Part shown: piece by piece, positions 34,646 through 44,183 of the stretch
Position numbering within the stretch: the first letter of the stretch is position 1
How the letters are laid out: the number at the start of each line of letters is the position of its first letter
NCBI GenBank assembly: GCA_020726505.1
Contig: JAHLEZ010000005.1
Span: 2,170,001 to 2,234,000, forward strand
Length of the DNA: 64,000 nt
Direction: 5' to 3'
From: Leptodontidium sp. MPI-SDFR-AT-0119
Lineage: Eukaryota > Ascomycota > Leotiomycetes > Helotiales > Leptodontidiaceae
Position numbers and translations under genes: made by a program
The notes under the pieces: generated by a model
What the model was told of the DNA's origin: nothing
Databases searched by the model: none
The model's input: the letters and a program-made list of their open reading frames with translations, nothing else

Positions 34646-36172
34646 ATGAATCCTCAAACCGCAGAAAGAGTCAAAGACCTCAAAGGAGTCCTCCGACCAG
34701 AGTTCTATTGGGGCTACGCAACAGCCGCAACACAAGTCGAAGGAGCCTGGAATGTCGACGGCAAAGGCGAATCGATATGGGACAAATTCGCACACACGCC
34801 AGGCAAAGTCAAAGACGACAGCACGCCCGACGATGCAGTTCTCAGCTATTACAAGACTAAAGAGGATGTTGCACTCATGAAGTCATACGGTGTGACAGGT
34901 TATAGATTTTCACTTTCTTGGACGAGAATCATCCCGCTGGGTGGAAAAGATGATCTAGTCAATGAGAAGGGAATCGAGTACTACAATGGGCTGATTGACG
35001 AGCTGCTCGCGAATGGCATCACACCTTTCGTCACACTGTTTCATTGGGATATCCCGCAGGCGTTGGAGGATCGGTATGGTGGCATGCTGAATAAGGATGC
35101 ATATACACCAGACTTTGTGAGGTATGCCAGAGTGTGTTTCGAAAGATTTGGAGACCGAGTCAAGCATTGGATTACCTACAATGAACCTGGTGTGTACACA
35201 TTGGCAGGCTACGCAGCTGGTGTTCACGCACCAGCCAGATCCTCAAATCGAAAACTCAACGATGAAGGAGACTCGTCCACAGAACCATTTATTGTTGGAC
35301 ACACTGAACTTGTCTCGCACGCATATGCAGTGAAACTGTACCGAGAGAGATACCAACCCGAACAGAAAGGCATGATCGGTATAACACTTCACGGAAACTT
35401 CTCCTCGCCCTGGGATGCCAAAGACCCTCTAGATATCGAAGCAGCTCAGCGAGCTCTCGAATTCGAAATAGCGTGGTACGCAGACCCAGTACACAAAACG
35501 GGAGACTACCCCGCCTCGATGCGCGCTCAACTCGGCGACCGACTCCCCACTTTCACACCTGAAGAATCAAAACTCGTTCTTGGAAGTTCGGATTTCTATG
35601 GCATGAATAGCTATACAACATTCTATGTCCGTCATCTGAAGACACCACCGCACATCGATGACCATTCTGGAAATGTAGAGAAGCTGGATACGAATTCCGA
35701 GGGTGTATCTCGGGGACCCGAAAGTGATACTTACTGGCTGAGAACTGCGCCTTGGGGGTTCAGATTGTTACTAAATTGGATTTGGGATAGGTACGGTGTG
35801 CCTATATACATCACGGAAAATGGTACGACGGCGAAAGGAGAGACGGAGCCGAGTGAGAGTGTGCTGGATGATAAGTTCAGGATTGACTTCTTCGAGGGAT
35901 ACATTGAAGCTATTGGACGGGCTGTGAAGGAAGATGGTGTTGATGTGAGGAGCTATTTTGCGTGGACGTTCGCAGATAACTGGGGTAGGATATCCTCCTT
36001 GTATAAATTCTGGAACTGCTTTACTGACTGTTTGACAGAATGGGCTGCTGGATTTTCAGATCGTTTCGGTGTGACATTCGTCGATTTCGAGTCGAAGGAA
36101 AAGAAGAGATACCCCAAGAAATCGGCGACGGTGATCAAGGAATTGTTTCAACTGATGGTCGAGTCGGAATAA
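34646..36172 (+). CDS. GH1 beta-glucosidase, intracellular
   Basis: Two exons: 34646-35984 and 36039-36172, giving 490 residues. The 54-bp intron 35985-36038 (GTAGGA ... branch TACTGAC ... TTGACAG) is a multiple of three without stops, so the unspliced frame also reads through. Splicing restores the family motif TFADNWEWAAGFSDRFG. Catalytic residues are visible: the acid/base Glu180 in YNEPG and the nucleophile Glu391 in ITENGT. Substrate-pocket motifs FYWGYATAATQVEGAWN, RFSLSW and FHWDIPQAL are also present. There is no signal peptide, as in cytosolic fungal GH1 enzymes such as the cellobiose-utilisation beta-glucosidase of Neurospora. It should cleave terminal beta-D-glucosides from imported oligosaccharides. 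Its stop codon lies 23 bp from that of the GH95 gene on the opposite strand. Confidence 0.95.
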   Translation: MNPQTAERVKDLKGVLRPEFYWGYATAATQVEGAWNVDGKGESIWDKFAHTPGKVKDDSTPDDAVLSYYKTKEDVALMKSYGVTGYRFSLSWTRIIPLGGKDDLVNEKGIEYYNGLIDELLANGITPFVTLFHWDIPQALEDRYGGMLNKDAYTPDFVRYARVCFERFGDRVKHWITYNEPGVYTLAGYAAGVHAPARSSNRKLNDEGDSSTEPFIVGHTELVSHAYAVKLYRERYQPEQKGMIGITLHGNFSSPWDAKDPLDIEAAQRALEFEIAWYADPVHKTGDYPASMRAQLGDRLPTFTPEESKLVLGSSDFYGMNSYTTFYVRHLKTPPHIDDHSGNVEKLDTNSEGVSRGPESDTYWLRTAPWGFRLLLNWIWDRYGVPIYITENGTTAKGETEPSESVLDDKFRIDFFEGYIEAIGRAVKEDGVDVRSYFAWTFADNWGRISSLYKFWNCFTDCLTEWAAGFSDRFGVTFVDFESKEKKRYPKKSATVIKELFQLMVESE

Positions 36173-36195
36173 ATATCCAGTGTATGGACATTTGT

Positions 36196-38469
36196 CTATG
36201 TGGAGCAAATATGATGCACTCCTGGACCATCGAACTCAACTCTTCTCCCACCGGGAAACTGTAAAATACCATCATTTCCCAGCAGTGATTTCACAACTAC
36301 AGGTTCCTTAATCACTCCATCCTCCCACTCAAATGCAACCTCAAACCCACCCCTCGCCTTCACACCCTTCAAATGACCATCTCTCCATTCTTTCGGACAA
36401 GCAGGAAGCAAATGGATATATCCATCGTGACTCTGAATCAACATCTCAATAATCCCCGCACACCCACCAAAATTCCCATCGATCTGAAAAGGCGGATGAT
36501 TATCCAACATATTCGGCAGTGTGGAATCTTTCAACAATCGTCCGATATGCTCTAAACAGCCTTCATCGTCGCCAAGTCGAGCATGTAGGTTGATGAGCCA
36601 AGCTCGGCTCCAGCCCGTGTGTCCGCCACCATGTTCAGCTCGGCGACGAAGGACTACGGCGCTTGCTGCTGCCAGTGAGGGCGTTTTGGTCAAGCTTATG
36701 GCATTTCCAGGATGGAGAGCCCAGAGATGAGATGTATGTCTGTGGCCAGGCTCGTGTTCGATGTAGTCCTTTTGCCATTCCTGAAGCTGGCCAAAAGAGC
36801 CGATTGACATTGGTGGAAGTCTCTCACGAGAATCCAATGCCTTTGCCAAGAGATCATCTGAGAGCTTCAACTCCGAGACAGTCTCAACGAACGCCGAGAA
36901 AACTGCATGGATGATTTGCTTGTCGATGGTCGAGCCCTCGCAGAGAACTCCTTGGGTGTTTTTCTCGCTTAGAAATGTATTTTCAGGCGACAAAGATGGA
37001 TTCGTGATGAAATATCGCCCAGTCGCATCTTCAATTAGGAAATCAACCAAGAATTCGACAGATCCTCGTAGAATGGGATACATTCCTTTTAGGAATTCCA
37101 TATCGCCATTGAACTGATAATGTTCCCAGATATGGTAGCACAACCAAGCTCCAGCAAGTGGCCATACTGAAACCAGTCAGCGGCAAATATCAGAGAGATA
37201 AACACACTTACCAGTTGCAGGCATCCAACGATCTTGTGGATCAGTATCTGCCCAGATATCGGTGTTGTGATGAGCGCACCAGCCGCGACAGCCATACATG
37301 ATCTCGGCAGTCTTCTTGCCTCGTATAGCCATCCTCTCAAGCAAATCAAAAAGTGGAATCTCGCACTCCGAAAGGTTGCAAAGGTTCGCGGGCCAGTAGT
37401 TCATTTGAGTGTTGATGTTAATGGTGTATTTGCTTCCCCATGCTGGCTGAAAGGAGGGGTTCCACAGACCTTGGAGTGTTGCTGGAAGTGCTTTCATGCC
37501 AGGTCGGCTGCATGATAGGAGCAGGTAACGGCCATAGTTGTGGTATAGAGCGATGAGACTTCCATCTGGAGGGCCAAGCAACCTTTGGTCTGTTGATAGA
37601 TCTGACTGATCAATACCCAAATTAAGTTCCATGCGTGAATACAGCGAAATGTAATTTTCAACATGATTTTCTCGTAGACTCCTCTGTTCCAACGCGCGAC
37701 TTGCATCACCCACCGCAGCATATTCAACATCATCGCATCGGAATGTGGTTTGAGCTGCAATGATAATGGTTGTTTTCCTCGACTCAACCACAAGACAGCC
37801 TCCGGCAACTTCAAAATTTCCATCATCTTCACACTGGATTTTCACGACACAGCATAGCTTGTTGCTTCCCTTCCCACCTGGTGTAGCGTGCATGATTATT
37901 GTCCCATCTTTCCCCGCCACAACAGAATCCACAAATTCGTTTGTTTCATACTCTCGCTCACTCACCCTAGTCAATCTCAAAGTGAACTTACTCTTCACTG
38001 ACGATTCAAGCCTCAAAACCAAAACATCATCCGGTTGACTTGCAAAGGCCTGGCGTTTGAACCCAACCCCGCCATATTCGTACCCCACACTCGTGGTAGC
38101 AGTATCCAAGTCCAATTCTCTCTTATAATTCGTCACGCCATCTTCACTGTGCCCAAACTCGAGCGTGAAGGTGCCTAAAGGCTCGTAATGGCGCTGGCTA
38201 TGCGGCGTAGCAAAGAATGCTTTCTGGACGAGGTCTTCCGCTTGTTGATGTTGCTCGGACCGGATCAACTCCCGCAGCCGAGGCAAGTTCTTCAATGCAT
38301 CGCGTGGTGTTCGATTCTGTGGTCCTCCATACCAAACCGAATTCTCGTTCAACTGCAGTAGTTCTGTTGTTGTACGGCCATAGACCATTGCACCCAGTCG
38401 GCCATTGCCTATGGGGAGAGCCTGAGACCATTCTGATGCAGGTGTCGTGTAGTGGAGTTTGTTCGCCAT
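36196..38469 (-). CDS. GH95 alpha-L-fucosidase
   Basis: Two exons on the minus strand: 38469-37212, intron 37211-37167 (45 bp), 37166-36196, giving 742 residues. N-terminal family signature: ASEWSQALPIGNGRLGAMVYG and QLNENSVWYGGPQNR. The (alpha/alpha)6 catalytic domain shows LQGLWNPSFQPAWGSKYT, NINTQMNYWPANLCNLSE (catalytic Asn), HHNTDIWADTDP, IEHEPGHRHTSHLWALHPG (general-acid Glu near residue 555) and FQIDGNFGGCAGIIEML (Asp). GH95 enzymes remove alpha-1,2-linked L-fucose, for example from xyloglucan side chains or glycans; some members prefer L-galactose. The start at MANKLHYTTPASEW has no signal peptide, unlike many extracellular homologues, so the enzyme probably acts on imported oligosaccharides. 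It is divergent from the sugar transporter gene. Confidence 0.95.
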
Positions 38470-39122
38470 GTCGTTGGCTGTCTAAGACTTCGAGCAGTAT
38501 CGGGTCAATGTCCAGCGACGCAGACGCGCTTCCTATCAAGAGATATGATCGTGCCAGGGGTAGGTGTTTCTGTCCTTGGTATTGGAATTGGGGTTCGAAC
38601 TGAGTTGACCTATCATGGTCTTGAAAACGAGGCCAGGAGGCTTGCGGGGCTGGAAGCATTTGATGTCGAAGTCAACATCCGGACAAGCATCTTCGAATCA
38701 GATCTGCAATTTCATGCCTGTCTTTCGATTAGTAACCCACTATTCAAGTAGTCTACTTTTGTATGTGGCACAGTTCCTTGCTGTTGTGGTTTCTTTCGCA
38801 TCTCTCAGTTCTAGGCACGGAGGCGAGGTTGAAAATCCACCAATCAGGCCTGCAGCCTCAACAAAACCCCGAACGACTATCACAACTTCCCCATTCTTGT
38901 GGGGATTGGGTTCTGGAGATGTGCGGGGGAAAACTGCATGCACCTATTTATCAACGGGTGGCAGGACCGAAGTTCCATTGCTCCAACGATCGGCGAATGT
39001 GGTGTGGTGTCTGGGGATGCGGGGTGGGGGAGGCATCTGGTGTTTTGATATCGCTAACATAAAGAGCTGATGAGCACTTTTCTAGCTAGGAATTTTACCT
39101 CTGTCCCCCGCAATCTCTCACC
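38470..39122. promoter_or_regulatory. bidirectional promoter between GH95 and the sugar transporter, with CreA-type motifs
   Basis: 653 bp shared by two divergent sugar-use genes. SYGGRG motifs, the consensus for the carbon-catabolite repressor CreA/CRE1, cluster near the transporter side on the + strand: 38899-38904 (GTGGGG), 38923-38928 (GCGGGG), 39010-39015 (CTGGGG), 39018-39023 (GCGGGG) and 39023-39028 (GTGGGG, sharing one base with the previous). The motif is short, but five in 130 bp is more than random expectation. Glucose repression of both genes is an inference. The transporter leader just upstream of 39123 is CT-rich. Confidence 0.45.
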
Positions 39123-40772
39123 ATGGCGGCCAGATACAACGATAACGACAACGATCTGGGCAGAGCAGACACCAACAACGACTATCTTGCCGACCTCAAG
39201 ACATCTCCTGATCATATTGAGGAGGTAGTCATCGCTCGCTTGACTGAAGAAGATGTCTTTGCACTCTCTCAGGAATCCCTCAGATTCAAATCATGGACCA
39301 GTTTTCGGCTTGCCCTCATCATGTTTGTGATGGGTTGCAATCAAGCTGGATACGGAATCGATTGGGCAGTCATCGGTGGTATTAATGCCTACCCAGCTTG
39401 GCATGAATATTTTGGATTTGGCACAAGTGGCGCTACATTTGGAACCATCAATGCTTTGATGACAATTGGAACCGTCTGCGGTGCACCTTTCCTCGCTCTA
39501 TCGGATGTCATTGGACGTCGAGGTATCAACTTCCTTGGAAACGCCATCGTCATTGCCTCGGCCCTTTTGCAAGGTCTTGCAGTCAATCTGCCAATGTTCA
39601 TGGCGGGTCGATTCTTCCTAGGCTTTGGCTCAGCCCTCATGTCAGCACCTCAGTACATGGGAGAAGTCACTCCAGCCCATCTTCGTGGACTTCTCGTTGG
39701 CCTGTTCGGCGCCTGCTTCCAGATTGGCAGTCTAGGCATGAGCGGTGCACTACTCGGATTCAACTCAATGAAAGGGAACTGGGGTTGGAGAATTCCCCTT
39801 CTCCTCGAGGCAGTTTTCCCAGCCATTGTCTGTTCCACGATTTATTTCATCGCACCGGAGAGCCCGAGATATCTCATCATGAAAGGCAAGAAGGAGCAGG
39901 CTAAGAAGATGATCGCTCGCTATCACACCACGGAAGGCAACAACCCTGACCACCCACTTGTTGGTGTCGTTGTTCGTCAGATTGAGGAATCCTTGGCAAA
40001 CACACCAAAGAATCGCGAGGCTTGGGATTTCAGGGCTTTCTTCAAGCGGGGTGCACGATACAGAGTTTTAGTTCTGGTTCTCTACTCTATCTTCCAGCAG
40101 TGGAATGGTGGTGGGATCATTGGTCAATATCTTGTTCCCGCCCTCCAGACTATTGGAATCGACGATCCTATGCAGCAACTCGGATTCAATTTTGGCAGCA
40201 TCGCAGTCTATTTCGTCTTCACCGTCGCTGGTTCCTTCATTATCGACAAATTCAAGCGTCGAACCTTGATCTTCGCAGGTCTAATCACTTTCATCATTCT
40301 CCAGACTTGCGCAACAATAACGTCCTGGCAATACAACCTGCACGAATCAAACACTCAAGCTGCACTCACCGTTGTCTGGATCTTCATCTTCCAAGCTTGT
40401 TCAGCCACGCTCATCGCCACTATGCACAATCTCTATCCTGTGGAACTGCTTTCCCTGCATCTCAGAGCCAAGGGAATGGCTCTATACAACCTCGTTCAGG
40501 GAGCGGCCGGTACTGTCAATAACTATGGAATCTCCGTGGGAATCAACAAGATCGGCTACAAAATCTGGGTCGTCTACATCGGATACAACTGCATTCAATT
40601 GGTCCTTTCGTACTTTGTCTTCCCCGAGACCCATGGATTGACGCTTGAGGAGATGGATGCTGTGTTTGAGACTCCAGGCGTGCGACCCGTGAAGATGTCG
40701 CTGGATATCCAAAAGGCAAAGAAGGAGAAAGCGAGAATGGAGGCCGAAAGGGCACAACATGGCGAACTCTGA
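39123..40772 (+). CDS. MFS sugar transporter (sugar porter family)
   Basis: Single-exon, 549 residues. Residues about 60-510 carry a 12-helix major facilitator with sugar-porter signatures: DVIGRRGINFLGN after helix 2, GRFFLGFGSALMSAPQYMGEVTPAHLRG (PESPR/PETHG-type loop family), APESPRYLIMKGK before the central loop, FQQWNGGGIIGQYL in helix 7, and FPETHGLTLEEMDAVFE at the C-terminus. Both ends are cytosolic and charged. Close fungal relatives import lactose, cellobiose, other disaccharides or hexoses; the substrate cannot be read from the sequence. Its position next to intracellular GH95 and GH1 enzymes suggests an oligosaccharide permease that feeds them. Confidence 0.94.
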   Translation: MAARYNDNDNDLGRADTNNDYLADLKTSPDHIEEVVIARLTEEDVFALSQESLRFKSWTSFRLALIMFVMGCNQAGYGIDWAVIGGINAYPAWHEYFGFGTSGATFGTINALMTIGTVCGAPFLALSDVIGRRGINFLGNAIVIASALLQGLAVNLPMFMAGRFFLGFGSALMSAPQYMGEVTPAHLRGLLVGLFGACFQIGSLGMSGALLGFNSMKGNWGWRIPLLLEAVFPAIVCSTIYFIAPESPRYLIMKGKKEQAKKMIARYHTTEGNNPDHPLVGVVVRQIEESLANTPKNREAWDFRAFFKRGARYRVLVLVLYSIFQQWNGGGIIGQYLVPALQTIGIDDPMQQLGFNFGSIAVYFVFTVAGSFIIDKFKRRTLIFAGLITFIILQTCATITSWQYNLHESNTQAALTVVWIFIFQACSATLIATMHNLYPVELLSLHLRAKGMALYNLVQGAAGTVNNYGISVGINKIGYKIWVVYIGYNCIQLVLSYFVFPETHGLTLEEMDAVFETPGVRPVKMSLDIQKAKKEKARMEAERAQHGEL

Positions 40773-41292
40773 GTACAACTAGTGACCAAATCAGTAATTG
40801 GCTCCTTTTTTGGCTCCCATGTCAGAATATGACTTATGGTGATGATTCTATCAATTTACATGAAAGATCTTTTGATTGTTTACATTTCCGTTCCTGCATC
40901 TTGATGAATGTTGAATGCGGTATGTTTCTGAAAGTGAAGTCAGCCTTGCACCACTTTCTATTATCTAAAAAGTCATGAATAGTGATGCGGACATGCTAGG
41001 CCTAATATTTCTCCTTATCTGTATTTTTCAGTTGCTCCATCTTCATCAGGCAACTTCCTCCACCTTGGCATTTCCGACTGTCAGCCCAACATGCCGTGCC
41101 GCATTCTCGAATCCAATCAATGACTCTCAATAAAGCCTCAGAGCGTTATCTTTCGAAGGCGCAAAAGAATCTTAGCCAGCCTTTAAGCTCATATTATGAC
41201 GACCTCCCTCGACTTGACAGTCTCATCAATAAGGCTGCCGCAACACTCTGGCGTTCTAAGTCTCGCAAGATTTCGCCCCCGCCATCAAGAAT
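40773..41292 (+). other. intergenic region
   Basis: 3' flank of the transporter gene and promoter of the first Cys-rich paralogue. Nothing specific was recognised. Confidence 0.5.
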
Positions 41293-42149
41293 ATGCGAGC
41301 TGCTGTTTTTGCCATAGGGCTCATGGTGATGGTCTTCAGTGGCCACACTGCTGGTCAAGACTTAGACCCGTCAACATGTCTCGCTCCAATCGAGTACGAG
41401 TCATGCAGCAAAAGCGCTCAAGACGAGCTGGGGAAGTGTCAAGATCTGATGCCCGAGAACATCCGTCATTGCGTTTGCAACGCGCAGGCTGCAGTTATCG
41501 ACTGTGTTGGAAGTTACTGCTGGAAAAATGTGTGACCTTCCAACGCACGACGTCCTAAAATGCCTGCTAAACCGTTCATCTAGGTTTATGGGTGCGAGTA
41601 CCAGGAGCTAGCCGAAGAGATGCAAACCCACTGCATACCAGCATCCCTAGAAAACCAATCGCCTTTCTGGCCCGCTCCTCCAAATGTACCGGGGGCTTGT
41701 TCTTGCGACACGAGTAGTGCGCTCATGGAGATCACAGCATCGAGCGACAAGTACGTAAGATGTATCGACAATTTCCCAGCAGACGCCAGAGTCTCCCCCT
41801 CGGGGATAAGCATGTGTTCTTGCTGTTCAGCATTTATTGTACAGGCAATGCAAGTGGAAACATCTCTGGTATCGATCAAAACAAACACTCACAATCAACT
41901 ACAGCATAGTCGGGGACAATCAGGAGTGGAGCGACTTTCACTGGGACGTATTCAAGTTCAACCTCTGTACTAGGTGGAAGTGTTACATCGAGTTCTCTAA
42001 GAACCATCACAATAACTCCCTCGGGCACTCAAGCAGCAGTTATCTCCAATACTGCCATGGCGATATCTGAAGGCTATAAGGGAAATTTCGCGGTTCCTTG
42101 GATAGGGCTATTGATGATCGTAGGATTTCAGATTGTTCGGACGAGGTGA
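41293..42149 (+). CDS. Cys-rich secreted, probably GPI-anchored protein, tandem copy 1 (short form)
   Basis: Three exons: 41293-41529, 41584-41868 and 41910-42149, giving 253 residues. A signal peptide (MRAAVFAIGLMVMVFSGHTAGQ) leads into a Cys module shared with copies 2 and 3: STCLAPIEYESC, a Cys-x-Cys (HCVC), YCWKN then VYGCEYQ, PFWPAPPNVPGACSCD, and a terminal C-x-CC (CSCC). Intron 1 falls in phase 0 exactly before VYGC in all copies. After CSCC this copy goes straight to a Ser/Thr stretch and a hydrophobic tail (VPWIGLLMIVGFQIV), like a GPI-attachment signal; the second module of its paralogues is missing. Intron 2 (41869-41909, 41 bp, GTATCG ... CATAG) is the least certain junction. The function is unknown and the Cys spacing does not match CFEM or hydrophobins. 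Confidence 0.68.
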
Positions 42150-42593
42150 CCTGGAACTGTTGTGAGTTGCATAAACCAAAGAAAACTCTTCAAGTCCTAC
42201 CATTGCTTCTTTCAATAGGATCTTCAAGGTTTTCGACATCATAATCGTCCCTCGCGATTGACTTAACTCCATCCAAACGGTATCGCAATTTCGAAAACCT
42301 CGCTTGCCAAGCTTGGCTCGCTTGTTCAAGATCCCAAAAGAGAAGGTCAGTTTTCTTCCCCCTGCATTATTCACCCCTTTTCAACTTGCATGCGCTCTTC
42401 ACTCCATATTACGAAATATTAATACTACATTTGACCAATCATAGATCTTCAAGAAAGAACCTCGGCCAATAGCGGAAATGAAGTATCGGAGTCATTTGGT
42501 ACTGCTTGGCGACAACACCACACGACAAAACCGCGATGTTCCTCATTCCCACGGGATGCTTTTGTGGGTGTCAGTATATTCAGCTCAATCGCC
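42150..42593 (+). other. intergenic spacer between copies 1 and 2
   Basis: Promoter of copy 2. No supported open frame, and no clear sequence identity with the promoter of copy 3 by eye. Confidence 0.45.
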
Positions 42594-43774
42594 ATGTGGT
42601 GTATACTCATCACTATCGGATTGGCTTGGCTGAGGCTCGCTGTTGCGTGGGACATGCCTCGTGGGCAGAAAGACCCTTCAACATGTGTCGCTCCAGCTGA
42701 GTACGAGACATGCAACAGAGACGCCTTGGCTACCTTGGACAACTGTATGAGCGGCAAAAAGCGTGAAGTGGACGCTTATCGTGAATGTCTATGTTTGGCC
42801 GATGCATTCCTGCTGAATTGCGAGGGACAATTCTGCTGGAACAAGGTTTGTAACAATCTTCTCGAAGTCAAGTCCCAAATAGATACTAATCTTTGGATAT
42901 AGGTATATGGATGCGAGTACAATGACTTGGTAGGGCTTTTGCTCGACGCATGCACTCCCGACCTCGTCAACACCGACGAGATTCCTTTCTGGCCAGCTCC
43001 TGCAAATGCACCCGGGGCATGCTCATGCGATAACAGCGCAACGGATCTCGCAAATTCAATACTTTGGACGACAACTCATGAGGCCTGTAGTAATGGTGAA
43101 GTCGAAGATACCAACGACAAAAACTCCACTTGGAATTGCAACTGCTGCTACTGGAGTCTCTCCTCTCAAGCGTAAGTCAAAACCCCGCTATTGTTCTTTA
43201 CTCAACGGGAGAAGCTCATCAATCATATAGAACCATGGAGAGTTGTCCAAAATACGAATTTCCATATCTCAGATACGATGACGCGAGGAGACAGAACCTC
43301 AGCGGTTTCGATGAGACGTGGTTCTCTTGCCAAGACACACTCCCTACAGCAGACTGCAAGGCTTTGGGATACTCTTACACAGGAGAAGTCTATCTCCCGT
43401 CCAACCTCCCGCTTCCAGGCACAGAGACGATGTCCAATCTTGCTGGTCAGGTGACTGCGCCAGTAAGTGGATGGACGTATACTTGGTCTGCTGCTAGCTA
43501 CGGCTGGGTTGTGACCGCCTTTTCTCCAACCGGTACCATTATCGGCATTCCTACTTCTACGGATGCTGTTTCAAGCTCACGAACGGGGTTGGGTGGGACT
43601 GCCAGCGCGGGATCAATTACCACTGCACCGACTGGATTAGCTTCAGCTCCCACTTCAAGCCCAACTACAACTACATCAACATCGTGGGGGCAGACAGCGA
43701 GAGATGGAAGACTGATTGTGAAAGGGGGTATTGCCTGCGTGATGTTACACCTTTCTCTTCAATTCTGGTTATAG
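42594..43774 (+). CDS. Cys-rich secreted, probably GPI-anchored protein, tandem copy 2
   Basis: Three exons: 42594-42845, 42903-43171 and 43231-43774, giving 354 residues. Start chosen at the only in-frame ATG, which yields a signal peptide (MWCILITIGLAWLRLAVAW). Module 1 has 15 Cys, with STCVAPAEYETC, ECLC, FCWNKVYGCEY, PFWPAPANAPGACSCD and CNCC. Module 2 (from about residue 175) begins SCPKYEFP, has FSCQ and ADCKALGY, and ends LPLPGTETMSNL ... SGWTYTWS ... WVVTAFSPTGT. A Ser/Thr-rich stalk and a hydrophobic C-terminus (GGIACVMLHLSLQFWL) suggest GPI anchoring at the cell surface. The family was not recognised; it may be a cell-wall or effector-like surface protein. Intron phases (0 then 2) equal those of copy 3. 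Confidence 0.82.
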
Positions 43775-44183
43775 AACGCAGCGTTGGTAATTCAATTGGA
43801 CAATATTTCTACCAACGAGCTAAGTCGATAGTCTGCTTTTGATGGCATAACTATTTGAGCTAGATATCGTGATATTCAACTTTCACTTTCATATCATGAT
43901 TATGCATCAAATAAAGACAATTTTTATGCTGGGTGCCTGCCTGCACCGCTTTGGGACATTGCCCCATAATCTTATCTCGAAAACCCCTGCACTTCTACCT
44001 TTTTCGGTTTCCCTGTCTGCCTGTGCCGCTCCAGAATATTCTGACAGCCAATCAACAGAAACCAACAAAAAATTATCGAAACAGGTAGACAAACACATAT
44101 ACTCCTCTATCTTCCCACATGGAAGACTTTTGAGAATTCGCTGTGTCCAGAAACTCTCCCCCAACGCCCTGGCTTCCACCAGG
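43775..44183 (+). other. intergenic spacer between copies 2 and 3
   Basis: Promoter of copy 3. The frame of copy 3 is open upstream to 43869, but that extension would bury the signal peptide, so it was not included. Confidence 0.45.

Noticed and set aside
43869..44183. N-terminal extension of Cys-rich copy 3
   Set aside because: It would place about 105 residues before a clear signal peptide, unlike copies 1 and 2.
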